From contig JADLCC010000211.1 in NCBI GenBank assembly GCA_020847425.1, forward strand, positions 1 to 40,889: a stretch of 40,889 nucleotides of DNA, written 5' to 3'. Under the pieces are notes generated by a model. The model saw only the letters and a list, made by a program, of their open reading frames with translations. It ran no database searches and was not told the DNA's origin. Both the position numbers and the translations under genes were made by a program. Positions 17,316 through 25,123 of the stretch are shown here, in pieces (the stretch's first letter is position 1; every line of letters starts with the position of its first letter). The DNA comes from Saprospiraceae bacterium. Its GTDB lineage: Bacteria; Bacteroidota; Bacteroidia; Chitinophagales; Saprospiraceae.

Positions 17316-18338
17316 ATGCGCAAAATAGTTTTAATTATTACCCTGTTCTACCTCTTTGTTGGGTCGCTTTTGGCTCAATACAACTGGGAAATGCTCCCCA
17401 ACTCGCCACAAAACGGCCAAAAACAAGATGACGTATTTTTCCTTTCGCCAACGCTTGGGTGGAGCGTCAACGGCTCAGGACGCATTTATAAAACCGTGGA
17501 TGGTGGCGCATCCTGGACAAAAATATTCGAGCAGCCGGGTACCTATTTCCGCTGTATCGGGTTCATCGATTCCCTGAACGGCTTTGCCGGCAATATCGGA
17601 ATGGATTATTTCCCAAACGTAACCGACGCCACACCACTCTATCGTACTGGCGACGGTGGGGTTTCCTGGCAACCCGTGACTACCATCAAAGGCAGTGCTC
17701 CAACAGGGCTTTGCGCAATCCAGATAGTCTCTCCCAAAGTAATTGTTGCCGGAGGGCGGGTCGGAGGACCCACGCACTTGATGCGCAGCATCGATGGAGG
17801 TGCGACCTGGATCAGCCAAAGCCTTGATAATCAAATTGCTATGGTCACCGACCTCTATTTTTCAAGTCCCGATACAGGTTTTATATTCGGTGGTACTGAC
17901 GCAAATATTCAGGTTTCCCACGCTAGTATCCTGCATACTGTGGATGCCGGCAAAACCTGGACCAAGGTTTATCAGTCCACACGCCCATTTGAAATCATCT
18001 GGAAAGCGCATTTTCCAACGCCTACTACCGGTTACGCGACGCTTTTGAGTTATGCGCCGAACACACTCGACCGCTTCATCGCCAAAACGACGGATGGCGG
18101 GCGCAACTGGAATGACCTGTCGCTTGTTAGTAATGGCGCAAAATCATTCGGTGTCGGTTTTTTGACTGAAGAGACCGGTTGGGTAGCCTGCGACCACTCC
18201 ATCTATGAAACATCTGACGGTGGAAAGACGTGGGTGCCTGAAAATGTCGGTCAATATGTGAACAAAATCAGGGTATTGGAAGGCGTCGCATATGGAGTCG
18301 GTGTGCGTATTTACAAAATGACACTCAGTAAACCTTAA
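17316..18338 (+). CDS. Secreted Asp-box (BNR/YCF48-like) beta-propeller protein
   Basis: 340 residues from the ATG at 17316, which gives a clean signal peptide ('MRKIVLIITLFYLFVGSLLAQ'); the TTG at 17220 would bury it. Six Asp-box repeats of the form S/T-x-D-G-G-x-x-W are visible, e.g. 'KTVDGGASWTK', 'RTGDGGVSWQP', 'RSIDGGATWIS', 'TVDAGKTWTK', 'KTTDGGRNWND' and 'ETSDGGKTWVP'. This predicts a six- or seven-bladed propeller like YCF48/Hcf136 or sortilin. Such proteins are usually assembly or binding factors; sialidase catalysis is not supported because no arginine triad is apparent. It is followed by a membrane protease at 9 bp, so co-transcription is likely. Confidence 0.85.
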   Translation: MRKIVLIITLFYLFVGSLLAQYNWEMLPNSPQNGQKQDDVFFLSPTLGWSVNGSGRIYKTVDGGASWTKIFEQPGTYFRCIGFIDSLNGFAGNIGMDYFPNVTDATPLYRTGDGGVSWQPVTTIKGSAPTGLCAIQIVSPKVIVAGGRVGGPTHLMRSIDGGATWISQSLDNQIAMVTDLYFSSPDTGFIFGGTDANIQVSHASILHTVDAGKTWTKVYQSTRPFEIIWKAHFPTPTTGYATLLSYAPNTLDRFIAKTTDGGRNWNDLSLVSNGAKSFGVGFLTEETGWVACDHSIYETSDGGKTWVPENVGQYVNKIRVLEGVAYGVGVRIYKMTLSKP

Positions 18339-18347
18339 TCTTACAAA

Positions 18348-19550
18348 ATGAAAAAACAACAAAAATCGCCCTGGAAACCCCTCCTTTTAGCGCTTTTTTT
18401 GGGCGGATTGGGGCTTCTTTGCGGCTATTATGCAGGTACATTTATTAAATCATACCTGCCACTTCGGGCTATGGAGCCGCATGGAACGGGTGAAAAAGTA
18501 TTGTTCCTGCTGCTCGTTTTTTTTGCAATCTGGGTAGTGATTGCTTTCCACGAACTCGGGCATCTTCTTACTGGAATTGCACAAGGGTTTCGCGTCGCAT
18601 TGTACACAGCAGGTTTTCTCGGGGTGCGCGGCACCGCTACCGGTGTGCGTTTTTTCTTTAACCGAAGCCTGAATACCATGGGAGGACTGGCGGCTACCTT
18701 TCCGGAGCATCTGGAAAGCGGGCCGGATTTGCGCCGCAAGTTTGTACGCATTGTTGCTGCGGGTCCACTGTCCAGCCTGTTTTTAAGTGTGATTGCGTTG
18801 CTAGCGGCCTATTTCATATTACAAAACCCCGGCGCTTCACCAGGTCTGGCGATGCGGGCCGGCACCGTCTTTCTGCTGGTTACCGGATTTATGTCGGCCA
18901 TGATATTTCTGGCGACCATGATTCCCAGCCGTGCCGGCGGATTTATGTCAGATGGCGCCAGGCTCATTTCCCTGCTGGACAAAGGAGAAAAAGGGCTGTA
19001 TGAAGAAGCCGCTTTGTCTGTCCTGGTCTTATTGGGCGCAGGAAAATTACCCGGAGAATACCCGGTTGATTTGCTGGACCGCCTGAAAACCCGTCCGCCC
19101 GATTCACTTTTAGGGTTAAACGGGCATTTTCTTGTTTTTTCGCACCACCTCGACAGGGATGAAACAGAACGAGCACTACACTACGCGAAAATTGTGGAAG
19201 ACAATATTGATGCAGCGCCTGCGCCATTTCAGCCCTATTATTTGAAAGACATCGTCTTTTTTTATGCGTTCCTGGCCCAGGATGCCGAAGCAGCCCATGC
19301 ATGTTGGGATATTATCGAAAAAAAGGCTGAAAAGGACCCCGATGCTGCCACATTCAAGGCAAAAGCAGCACTGGCTTTGCTGGAAAACAAAACTGACCTG
19401 GCTATAGAATTTGCTGAAAAGGGCCTGACTAAAGTCACAGATTTGCCTTTTGAAGGGCAGCGGAGGTTTGAGGAAAAATGGCTGTGGGCTGTTTTACAGC
19501 GTACCAAAACATACCCGCAAAATATCGAAGTAACAAGTGTTCCAATTTAG
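18348..19550 (+). CDS. M50-family (site-2 protease-like) membrane metalloprotease
   Basis: 400 residues. The zinc motif HExxH is in 'IAFHELGHLLTG' (H68, E69, H72) inside a membrane helix. A later 'SDGARL' (near residue 205) can supply the third zinc ligand Asp of M50 enzymes. About five membrane helices occupy the first 200 residues. The C-terminal half is soluble and helical with TPR-like spacing. Site-2 proteases cleave within membranes and release regulators or anti-sigma factors. It sits between a secreted propeller and a LytS/LytTR pair on one strand with very short gaps. A loss of activity cannot be excluded because the LDG motif is not canonical. Confidence 0.85.
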   Translation: MKKQQKSPWKPLLLALFLGGLGLLCGYYAGTFIKSYLPLRAMEPHGTGEKVLFLLLVFFAIWVVIAFHELGHLLTGIAQGFRVALYTAGFLGVRGTATGVRFFFNRSLNTMGGLAATFPEHLESGPDLRRKFVRIVAAGPLSSLFLSVIALLAAYFILQNPGASPGLAMRAGTVFLLVTGFMSAMIFLATMIPSRAGGFMSDGARLISLLDKGEKGLYEEAALSVLVLLGAGKLPGEYPVDLLDRLKTRPPDSLLGLNGHFLVFSHHLDRDETERALHYAKIVEDNIDAAPAPFQPYYLKDIVFFYAFLAQDAEAAHACWDIIEKKAEKDPDAATFKAKAALALLENKTDLAIEFAEKGLTKVTDLPFEGQRRFEEKWLWAVLQRTKTYPQNIEVTSVPI

Positions 19551-19563
19551 CCCGAAAAAAGAG

Positions 19564-20610
19564 ATGCAGATGTTCTTTTCTAAACGCCAGGCTTACTGGG
19601 TTTCCCAGGTTTTCGGCTGGAGCACTTTCGTAGTGTACGAAATTGTCAACCTCCTGGGACTGGGCTTTTTCAGCTGGAACAATGCCGTATTAATGCTGCT
19701 GGCGGCGCCCCTGGGCGTTGCGATCACACATATTTATCGGGCTATACTTGTCAGATGGCGCGTTTTGGAAATGCCCTTCACACAAATGGCGGTTTTGGCG
19801 CTTGTGGCAGTTTTCGGATTATCTACCGTGCTTTTTGCCGGTTTGATTCTCGTTTCATGGGCTTTGGAAGGCGCCCCAAACTGGGCAGAAGTCAACGCGA
19901 ATTACGTATTTATGTCGATCCTCAACTGGTCGCGCTACATTTTCGTCTGGGTCCTGATTTATCACCTGTTCGGCCTGATGGAACGGATCAATCGCACACA
20001 ATTTGAGCGCCTCGCCTCTGAAAACCAACTCAAAAATATCGAACTGCAAAACCTGAAAGCACAACTCAACCCCCATTTTTTGTTCAATGCGCTCAACAGC
20101 GTTAAAGCGCTCACCCACAGCGATCCCAAGCGGGCAGGCGACGCAGTGATGCTCCTGTCTGACCTGCTTCGTTACTCGTTGAACTACGAGAAACAAACAC
20201 TCGTCCCGCTTACTGACGAACTCGCAGTGACCCGGGATTACCTGGCTCTTGAAAAAATCCGTTTTAACAGTCGGCTCGAATACGCCCTCGACATTGACCC
20301 TGCCGCAGAAAAATGGCCCATTCCACCCATCCTGCTGGTTACTTTAGCCGAAAATGCGATCAAACACGGCATTGCTCAGTCTGTACAGGGAGGGTTTGTT
20401 CGGATCAGCGCAAGGCTGGAAAATGACAAATTGTGGCTCACCGTATGTAACACAGGCAATCTCTTGCCCAAATCCGGTCATCAAGGCATTGGACTTGATA
20501 ATATTCGACGGCGGCTGGATATGCTTTTCGCCGGTAAAGCCGTTTTTGATCTAAAAAACGATCTTGAACAAAACACCGTGACTGCTGCGGTACAAATTCC
20601 GGCGTTTTGA
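19564..20610 (+). CDS. LytS/YehU-type sensor histidine kinase
   Basis: 348 residues from the ATG at 19564 (19570 is also possible; the track GTG at 19537 overlaps the previous gene). Four membrane helices lie in residues 10-140. The His_kinase domain has the phosphoacceptor in 'KAQLNPHFLFNALNSV' (H171 from this start), and the ATPase region has 'LAENAIKHGI' (N box) and 'GIGLDNIRRRL' (G box). This type is paired with LytTR response regulators. The partner follows 1 bp downstream, so they are co-transcribed. The signal is not known. The preceding membrane protease might feed into this system (inference). Confidence 0.92.
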   Translation: MQMFFSKRQAYWVSQVFGWSTFVVYEIVNLLGLGFFSWNNAVLMLLAAPLGVAITHIYRAILVRWRVLEMPFTQMAVLALVAVFGLSTVLFAGLILVSWALEGAPNWAEVNANYVFMSILNWSRYIFVWVLIYHLFGLMERINRTQFERLASENQLKNIELQNLKAQLNPHFLFNALNSVKALTHSDPKRAGDAVMLLSDLLRYSLNYEKQTLVPLTDELAVTRDYLALEKIRFNSRLEYALDIDPAAEKWPIPPILLVTLAENAIKHGIAQSVQGGFVRISARLENDKLWLTVCNTGNLLPKSGHQGIGLDNIRRRLDMLFAGKAVFDLKNDLEQNTVTAAVQIPAF

Positions 20611-20611
20611 T

Positions 20612-21352
20612 ATGACAATCCGCACCTTGCTTATCGACGACGAAGACCTGGCGCGCCTGGAAATGCGACATTTGCTCAGCGCTTTTCCCGAAATCCATAT
20701 CCTCGACGAAGCCTCTGATGCATCCGATGCGCTGGATAAAATCCGGCGGTATCGCCCAGACCTGATTTTTCTCGATATCAATATGCCGGGCAAAAACGGT
20801 TTTGAGATGCTCACTGAATTGGAAGAAAGCCCGCATGTGGTTTTTGTAACGGCTTACGACGAGTTTGCTGTACGTGCATTTGAAACCAATGCGCTGGATT
20901 ACCTGCTCAAACCTGTCCGTCCGGAAAGGCTGGAAAAAGCCATTGCAACCGTGCGCGAAGCCGGTCGGGAACTGGCCACACCCGTTTCAACAAGCGCATC
21001 GGCTCAAAACTATATGTTGCGACGTGACAGCCTTGTTTTCATCAAGGATGGCGAAAAATGTTTCTTCGTCCGCCTCTCCGATATTTTTCTATTTGAGAGT
21101 GAAGACAATTACGTTCGAGTCTATTTCGGCACTGAAAAGCCGTTGCATCGTAAAAGCCTTAATATGCTTATCGAAAAACTTCCTCCTGAATTGTTTTTCA
21201 GGGCTAATCGTCAGCAGATTATCAACCTGGAAAACATAAAGAACATCGAGCCTTTTTTTAACGGCACACTACGGTTAACACTGCACAATGGCATGCGGGT
21301 GGAAATTTCCGTGCGCCGGGCTGGTGAGTTCAAGGAACGACTCAGTTTGTAA
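20612..21352 (+). CDS. LytTR-family response regulator
   Basis: 246 residues. The receiver domain (about 3-120) has acidic residues in 'LLIDDED', phosphoacceptor D55 in 'LIFLDINMPG', and the conserved Lys in 'YLLKPVRPE'. The C-terminal LytTR DNA-binding domain (about 145-246) contains 'FLFESEDNYVRVYF' and 'FFRANRQQIINLENI'. LytTR regulators bind direct repeats upstream of targets. The cognate kinase is directly upstream. No obvious binding repeats were identified in the window. Confidence 0.95.
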   Translation: MTIRTLLIDDEDLARLEMRHLLSAFPEIHILDEASDASDALDKIRRYRPDLIFLDINMPGKNGFEMLTELEESPHVVFVTAYDEFAVRAFETNALDYLLKPVRPERLEKAIATVREAGRELATPVSTSASAQNYMLRRDSLVFIKDGEKCFFVRLSDIFLFESEDNYVRVYFGTEKPLHRKSLNMLIEKLPPELFFRANRQQIINLENIKNIEPFFNGTLRLTLHNGMRVEISVRRAGEFKERLSL

Positions 21353-21357
21353 AACAA

Positions 21358-21789
21358 TTGCGCACCCTCGAGGTTTTTGCGGGAAACGAAAACCGTAACG
21401 CACTGTACCATCATGTACAACAGTCGGTTGTCCATACCGAAATGTGTTGCTTCTGGATGGATCCCAATATCCACCAAAAGACCTGGCTTAATTTTTACAT
21501 CTGGTTGTGTGTAGCCTATGCTTTGCGGGTATTCGGCACAAAACAGTTGATTTTCGGCACTAACTCTGCGCGTTTAGCCGCATTGTACAGTTCTGCTTCA
21601 AAATACCAACTGCTGCACACTGATTGTGTAAATCAAAAACAGACGTTCATTTTTACCTGCCCGCGCAAGGATTGCCTGCTGGGAGTTGCGGAGATTTTAT
21701 ACTATAAAATGAAAAGGTTGGGGAAAATAAAAGGGCGGGCTATTAAATCGCAAGCAAATGATTTTCAGGCTGTTGTAGTGATGGGGTAA
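21358..21789 (+). CDS. Hypothetical protein, possibly a gene remnant
   Basis: 143-residue open frame beginning at a TTG 5 bp after the regulator stop; no good ATG is near the start. The translation has hydrophobic segments ('NFYIWLCVAYALRVFG') and looks protein-like in parts, but no motif is recognised. It may be a real gene with a non-ATG start, or the remains of a longer one. It ends 36 bp before an inverted repeat. Confidence 0.35.
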   Translation: MRTLEVFAGNENRNALYHHVQQSVVHTEMCCFWMDPNIHQKTWLNFYIWLCVAYALRVFGTKQLIFGTNSARLAALYSSASKYQLLHTDCVNQKQTFIFTCPRKDCLLGVAEILYYKMKRLGKIKGRAIKSQANDFQAVVVMG

Positions 21790-21825
21790 CTGACAGTCCA
21801 TTGTCGTCAAATTGAAACCAGTGAA

Positions 21826-21921
21826 GAGGTGTCATTTGCGAGGTACGAGCAAGTGACATCTCTGAACGATGGCGCTCCCGCGATGAGATAACACCTGCTC
21901 GTACCTCGCAGATGTCACCTC
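21826..21921. repeat. Inverted repeat between convergent genes
   Basis: Arms 21826-21862 and 21885-21921 match at about 32 of 37 positions with a 22-nt loop. The perfect core is TGCGAGGTACGAGCA. The words GTGACATCT/GTGTCATTT recur within each arm. It lies between the + strand ORF ending at 21789 and the - strand radical SAM gene ending at 21954, so it may act as a two-way terminator. Confidence 0.8.
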
Positions 21922-21953
21922 ATCGCTAATCTGACGGGATTAGCCTGGCAACG

Positions 21954-24152
21954 CTATAACACCAGCAACCCATATCCCCGCAGCGTTCCAATCGCCTTTC
22001 CGTACCAGAACAACTCAAAATCTTCCAGTCCGGCAGATTCATAATGGACTTTCACTTCCTGAAAAGTGAGCACTTCAGGGTTTTCCACTGATAGTTTTTG
22101 CAAGATAGCGGCCAGCCATTTGCCCTGTGTCTGTTCCACATTAATGCGCAAGGTTTCTCTTTTATCCTGAAAAGTCAGGCTGAGCATTTCCCATTGTCGA
22201 CCTTTTTTTGTTTTGGTAAAAGGGGTCGTTACTGGGGCGGTACCCAGCCAGACTATTTTTGCAGTAGGTTTCAAGGAAAAAAGTTCTTCCTCCTGTAATG
22301 CTTCGACAATGTATGTTTTGGAAACACTGCTGCGCGGCGTTTTAAAATCGAACCATTCGTGTAAGGGGAAATCCAGGCCGATGCCGTGCATAAAATTGAG
22401 CAATGATTTTTTCAGGCCGTAACTGTACGCATCGTGGTCGGCGCCGGTCGGGTCGATGTGTACGATATCGTTGTTGGCAAAACTGCCCGTTTGATCCGTT
22501 TCTTTTTGTACGCCGAAACGCTCAGGGTACATGCCTACAGGGCTATGCGCCGTCATGGCAAACTGGTGCCAGAAACCTGACTGCAGGATACCTGCCTGAA
22601 ACATCTGGCGCACCATTTCCAGCGAATCAATGGTTTCCTGCGCTGTTTGTGTGGGGAAACCGTACATCAGGTAAGCGTGTACCATTATACCTGCATCGGT
22701 AAAATGTTTGGTCACCCGCGCTACCTGGGCCACCGTCACACCTTTTTGGATCAGATCGAGCAGGCGATCAGAGGCCACCTCCAATCCACCGGAAATAGCC
22801 ACACAGCCCGAAGCCTTCAACAAAAAACACAGGTCGCGGCTGAAACTTTTTTCAAACCGGATATTGGTCCACCAGGACACAACAAGTTTTCGCCGGATAA
22901 TTTCCAATGCCAGTGCCCGCATCAATGCAGGCGGGGCGGCCTCATCCACAAAATGGAAGCCGTTTTGTCCGGTTTGAGCGATCATCTCCTCCATCCGGTC
23001 GCAGAGCAATTGGGCTGTCAGCGGTTCGTAGACTTTGATATAATCCAGGGAAATATCACAAAACGTGCATTTGCCCCAGTAACACCCGTGCGCCATGGTC
23101 AGTTTGTTCCAGCGTCCGTCGCTCCACATGCGATGCATCGGATTGGCAATTTCCAGCACCGAAATGTATTGATCCAGCAGCAGATCGCTGTAATCTGGCG
23201 TGCCCACTTCCGTCTGTTTGTAATCCTTGCTCAAACTGTGGTTCAGGTACTCCACTTTCCCGTCGACCAGCGCAAAAGCGCGTTTCAACAATTCCAGCGG
23301 ACGTTTCCCGGCAATATGTTCGATCAAATGTTCAACCGGCGCTTCACCATCGTCGAGCGTGATAAAATCGAAAAACTCGAATACCCGTGGTTCGCTGAGT
23401 GAACGCAGTTCCGTATTGGCAAAACCGCCGCCCGTCGCTACTTTGACGCCTGGACAATGTTGTTTGATCCACTGTCCGCAACGAAAAGCTGCGTATAAAT
23501 TTCCCGGAAAAGGCACCGAAATCGCCACTAAATCGGGTTTGATTTCAGCCATCCGGTCTTTAAGAATAGCGATCAGGAGTTGGTCGACGTATGTGTAATC
23601 CTGTTGTAAAGCCGCATACAGTTCATCAAACTGATTGGCAGAGCGGCCCAGGCGTTCGGCGTAGCGACTGAAACCGAAATGCGGATCCACACATTCTTGA
23701 ATCAAATCCGACAGGTCTTCCAAGTACAACGTAGCCAGGTGTTTGGCTTTGTCCTGCGTGCCCAGCGCGCCGAAAGCCCAATCCAGATCATCCAACTGAG
23801 CAAAACGCGCGGCTTCGGGTAAAAAACCATCCTGACAGATCAGGTGGGAAAGGGTCGGATTTTTACCCTGCAAAAACAGAACCACCGCGTCGATGCTGCG
23901 GATGTAATGGTCCCGTAAAGCAATAATCCGCTGCGCATTTTCCGAAAACGTGTTCGAATCGGCTGCGATATGGGCAAATAATTGCTGCAGCCCTTTTTTA
24001 GAAAACAGCGCCAGAATAACCTCTATGCCCAGGTCAGCCTGACGGGAAGCGATTTGCCTGGTATTCAAGAAACCCTTCAGATATGCCGTAGCGGGGTAAG
24101 GCGTATTCAGTTGGGTAAACGGAGGTGTGATCAAAAAAACGCTGGGTTGCAA
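21954..24152 (-). CDS. Large radical SAM protein (B12-binding-type architecture)
   Basis: 732 residues. The N-terminal ~300 residues resemble the Rossmann-like region of B12-binding radical SAM proteins ('LITPPFTQLNTPYP', 'PDLVAISVPFPGNLY', 'KVATGGGFANTEL'), but no DxHxxG cobalamin signature is seen. The radical SAM core (about 345-560) has the Fe-S motif C357-X4-C362-X2-C365 ('GCYWGKCTFCD'), one residue longer than the classical CX3CX2C, followed by 'GLEVASDRLLDLIQKGV' and 'YLMYGFPTQTAQE'. The ~150-residue C-terminal tail is of unknown fold. It is a single gene without a recognisable substrate peptide or partner, so the reaction is unknown. Confidence 0.85.
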   Translation of the reverse strand: MQPSVFLITPPFTQLNTPYPATAYLKGFLNTRQIASRQADLGIEVILALFSKKGLQQLFAHIAADSNTFSENAQRIIALRDHYIRSIDAVVLFLQGKNPTLSHLICQDGFLPEAARFAQLDDLDWAFGALGTQDKAKHLATLYLEDLSDLIQECVDPHFGFSRYAERLGRSANQFDELYAALQQDYTYVDQLLIAILKDRMAEIKPDLVAISVPFPGNLYAAFRCGQWIKQHCPGVKVATGGGFANTELRSLSEPRVFEFFDFITLDDGEAPVEHLIEHIAGKRPLELLKRAFALVDGKVEYLNHSLSKDYKQTEVGTPDYSDLLLDQYISVLEIANPMHRMWSDGRWNKLTMAHGCYWGKCTFCDISLDYIKVYEPLTAQLLCDRMEEMIAQTGQNGFHFVDEAAPPALMRALALEIIRRKLVVSWWTNIRFEKSFSRDLCFLLKASGCVAISGGLEVASDRLLDLIQKGVTVAQVARVTKHFTDAGIMVHAYLMYGFPTQTAQETIDSLEMVRQMFQAGILQSGFWHQFAMTAHSPVGMYPERFGVQKETDQTGSFANNDIVHIDPTGADHDAYSYGLKKSLLNFMHGIGLDFPLHEWFDFKTPRSSVSKTYIVEALQEEELFSLKPTAKIVWLGTAPVTTPFTKTKKGRQWEMLSLTFQDKRETLRINVEQTQGKWLAAILQKLSVENPEVLTFQEVKVHYESAGLEDFELFWYGKAIGTLRGYGLLVL

Positions 24153-24217
24153 GTCGGATGATTTTGGGCTTGAAAATACGGGGGTTTGGGAGAATGGAGC
24201 GTTTTTTTATGGGTGGA

Positions 24218-24302
24218 GTTGATTGTTGAGGGGTTGAGGGGTTGAGATTGTTGAGAGGCTTGGGAGGGGACCCTCAACAATCTCAACCCCTCAACAATCA
24301 AC
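24218..24302. repeat. Inverted repeat with unequal word number
   Basis: The left arm 24218-24255 (starts GTTGATTGTTGAGG) pairs with 24273-24302, except that the left arm has one extra 8-bp GGGTTGAG unit. This shows that the arms can gain or lose single tandem words after forming. It lies upstream of the radical SAM start at 24152 and downstream of the barrel gene's terminator. Confidence 0.85.
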
Positions 24303-24311
24303 CTTTCAAAC

Positions 24312-24349
24312 AAAAAAAGCCACCTTCTCAACTGAATGAGAAAGTGGCT
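24312..24349 (-). terminator. Rho-independent terminator of the barrel gene
   Basis: A 13-bp stem (AGCCACTTTCTCA / TGAGAAGGTGGCT on the - strand, one mismatch) with a 6-nt loop is followed by seven T in the - direction. It lies 34 bp after the stop of 24383-24991. Confidence 0.85.
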
Positions 24350-24382
24350 GGCGCATGGGATTATATTCTTTTTTATTTTTAT

Positions 24383-24991
24383 TTAAAACCCGAAAGCAAC
24401 GCCGAGATTGACATTTACCAGGCGGTTTTTGCCGGTTGAACTGTTTTTTTCACCGGTTACGTCGATCAGGCCGTGTGTGTAAGCCACATCAAAGTTGAGC
24501 CAGGTGCGTTCGGCCAGTCGGTAGTTGAAACCCGCGCCGCCTTGCAGACCCGCATCAAAACTTTCGTACAAGTCTTTAGAATCCACAGTTGTGGTGAGTT
24601 CTCCGCTGCGCACCTCAGATTTACCGCCCACGAGGAAGGCAAAAGATGGTCCTGCAAAAACTTTCGGGCGGAAATTTTCTCCCAGTTTACCAAAAAAATA
24701 TTGAAATTTCAGTGGCAAACGGATATAATTGATTTTGCTGGTGATCGTGGCATTGCCTACATCCTGTTTAACACCTTCTTCAGAATAACGCGCTTCGATA
24801 CCTACACCGCCATTTTGCAGAATACTGTAATTGTAGGTAAAGCCGATGTTATAGGACGGGCGGGACGAGGCATTATCAACATCTGACAGCCAGGCATAGT
24901 TGAAGCCCAGCGTTGGGCCGAACGATTGAACCTGCGCTTGTGCGATATACGCTGAACACACTGCGAATACGGCGAAAAGTAGTTTTTTCAT
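24383..24991 (-). CDS. PorT-like outer membrane beta-barrel protein
   Basis: 202 residues with a signal peptide ending 'YIAQAQVQ' (about residue 20). Strands such as 'GPTLGFNYAWLSDV', 'INYIRLPLKFQYFFG', 'RPKVFAGPSFAFLVGG' and a terminal 'NVNLGVAFGF' ending in Phe fit the small eight-strand OMP_b-brl_2 family common in Bacteroidota. The C-terminal Phe is the usual BAM signal. Function beyond membrane barrel is unknown. It is a single-gene transcript with its own terminator. Confidence 0.88.
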   Translation of the reverse strand: MKKLLFAVFAVCSAYIAQAQVQSFGPTLGFNYAWLSDVDNASSRPSYNIGFTYNYSILQNGGVGIEARYSEEGVKQDVGNATITSKINYIRLPLKFQYFFGKLGENFRPKVFAGPSFAFLVGGKSEVRSGELTTTVDSKDLYESFDAGLQGGAGFNYRLAERTWLNFDVAYTHGLIDVTGEKNSSTGKNRLVNVNLGVAFGF

Positions 24992-25026
24992 GACGATTTA
25001 AGTTTAGTTTCGTTTGGAGCATATGT

Positions 25027-25062
25027 AAAAAAGCCGTGCCAGGGAGGTAGCACGGCTTTTTT
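25027..25062 (-). terminator. Strong hairpin terminator after the T9SS cargo gene
   Basis: A perfect 13-bp stem including A/T ends (core AGCCGTGC / GCACGGCT) with a 10-nt loop has A and T runs on both sides. It could act in both directions, but the only gene ending toward it is the - strand gene at 25124, 62 bp upstream in that direction. Confidence 0.88.
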
Positions 25063-25123
25063 ACATCGAAGTGTGTATTTTTTGCCCAATATGAGGTGTT
25101 CTTAGGTAAGCCGAGCGGCGCCC

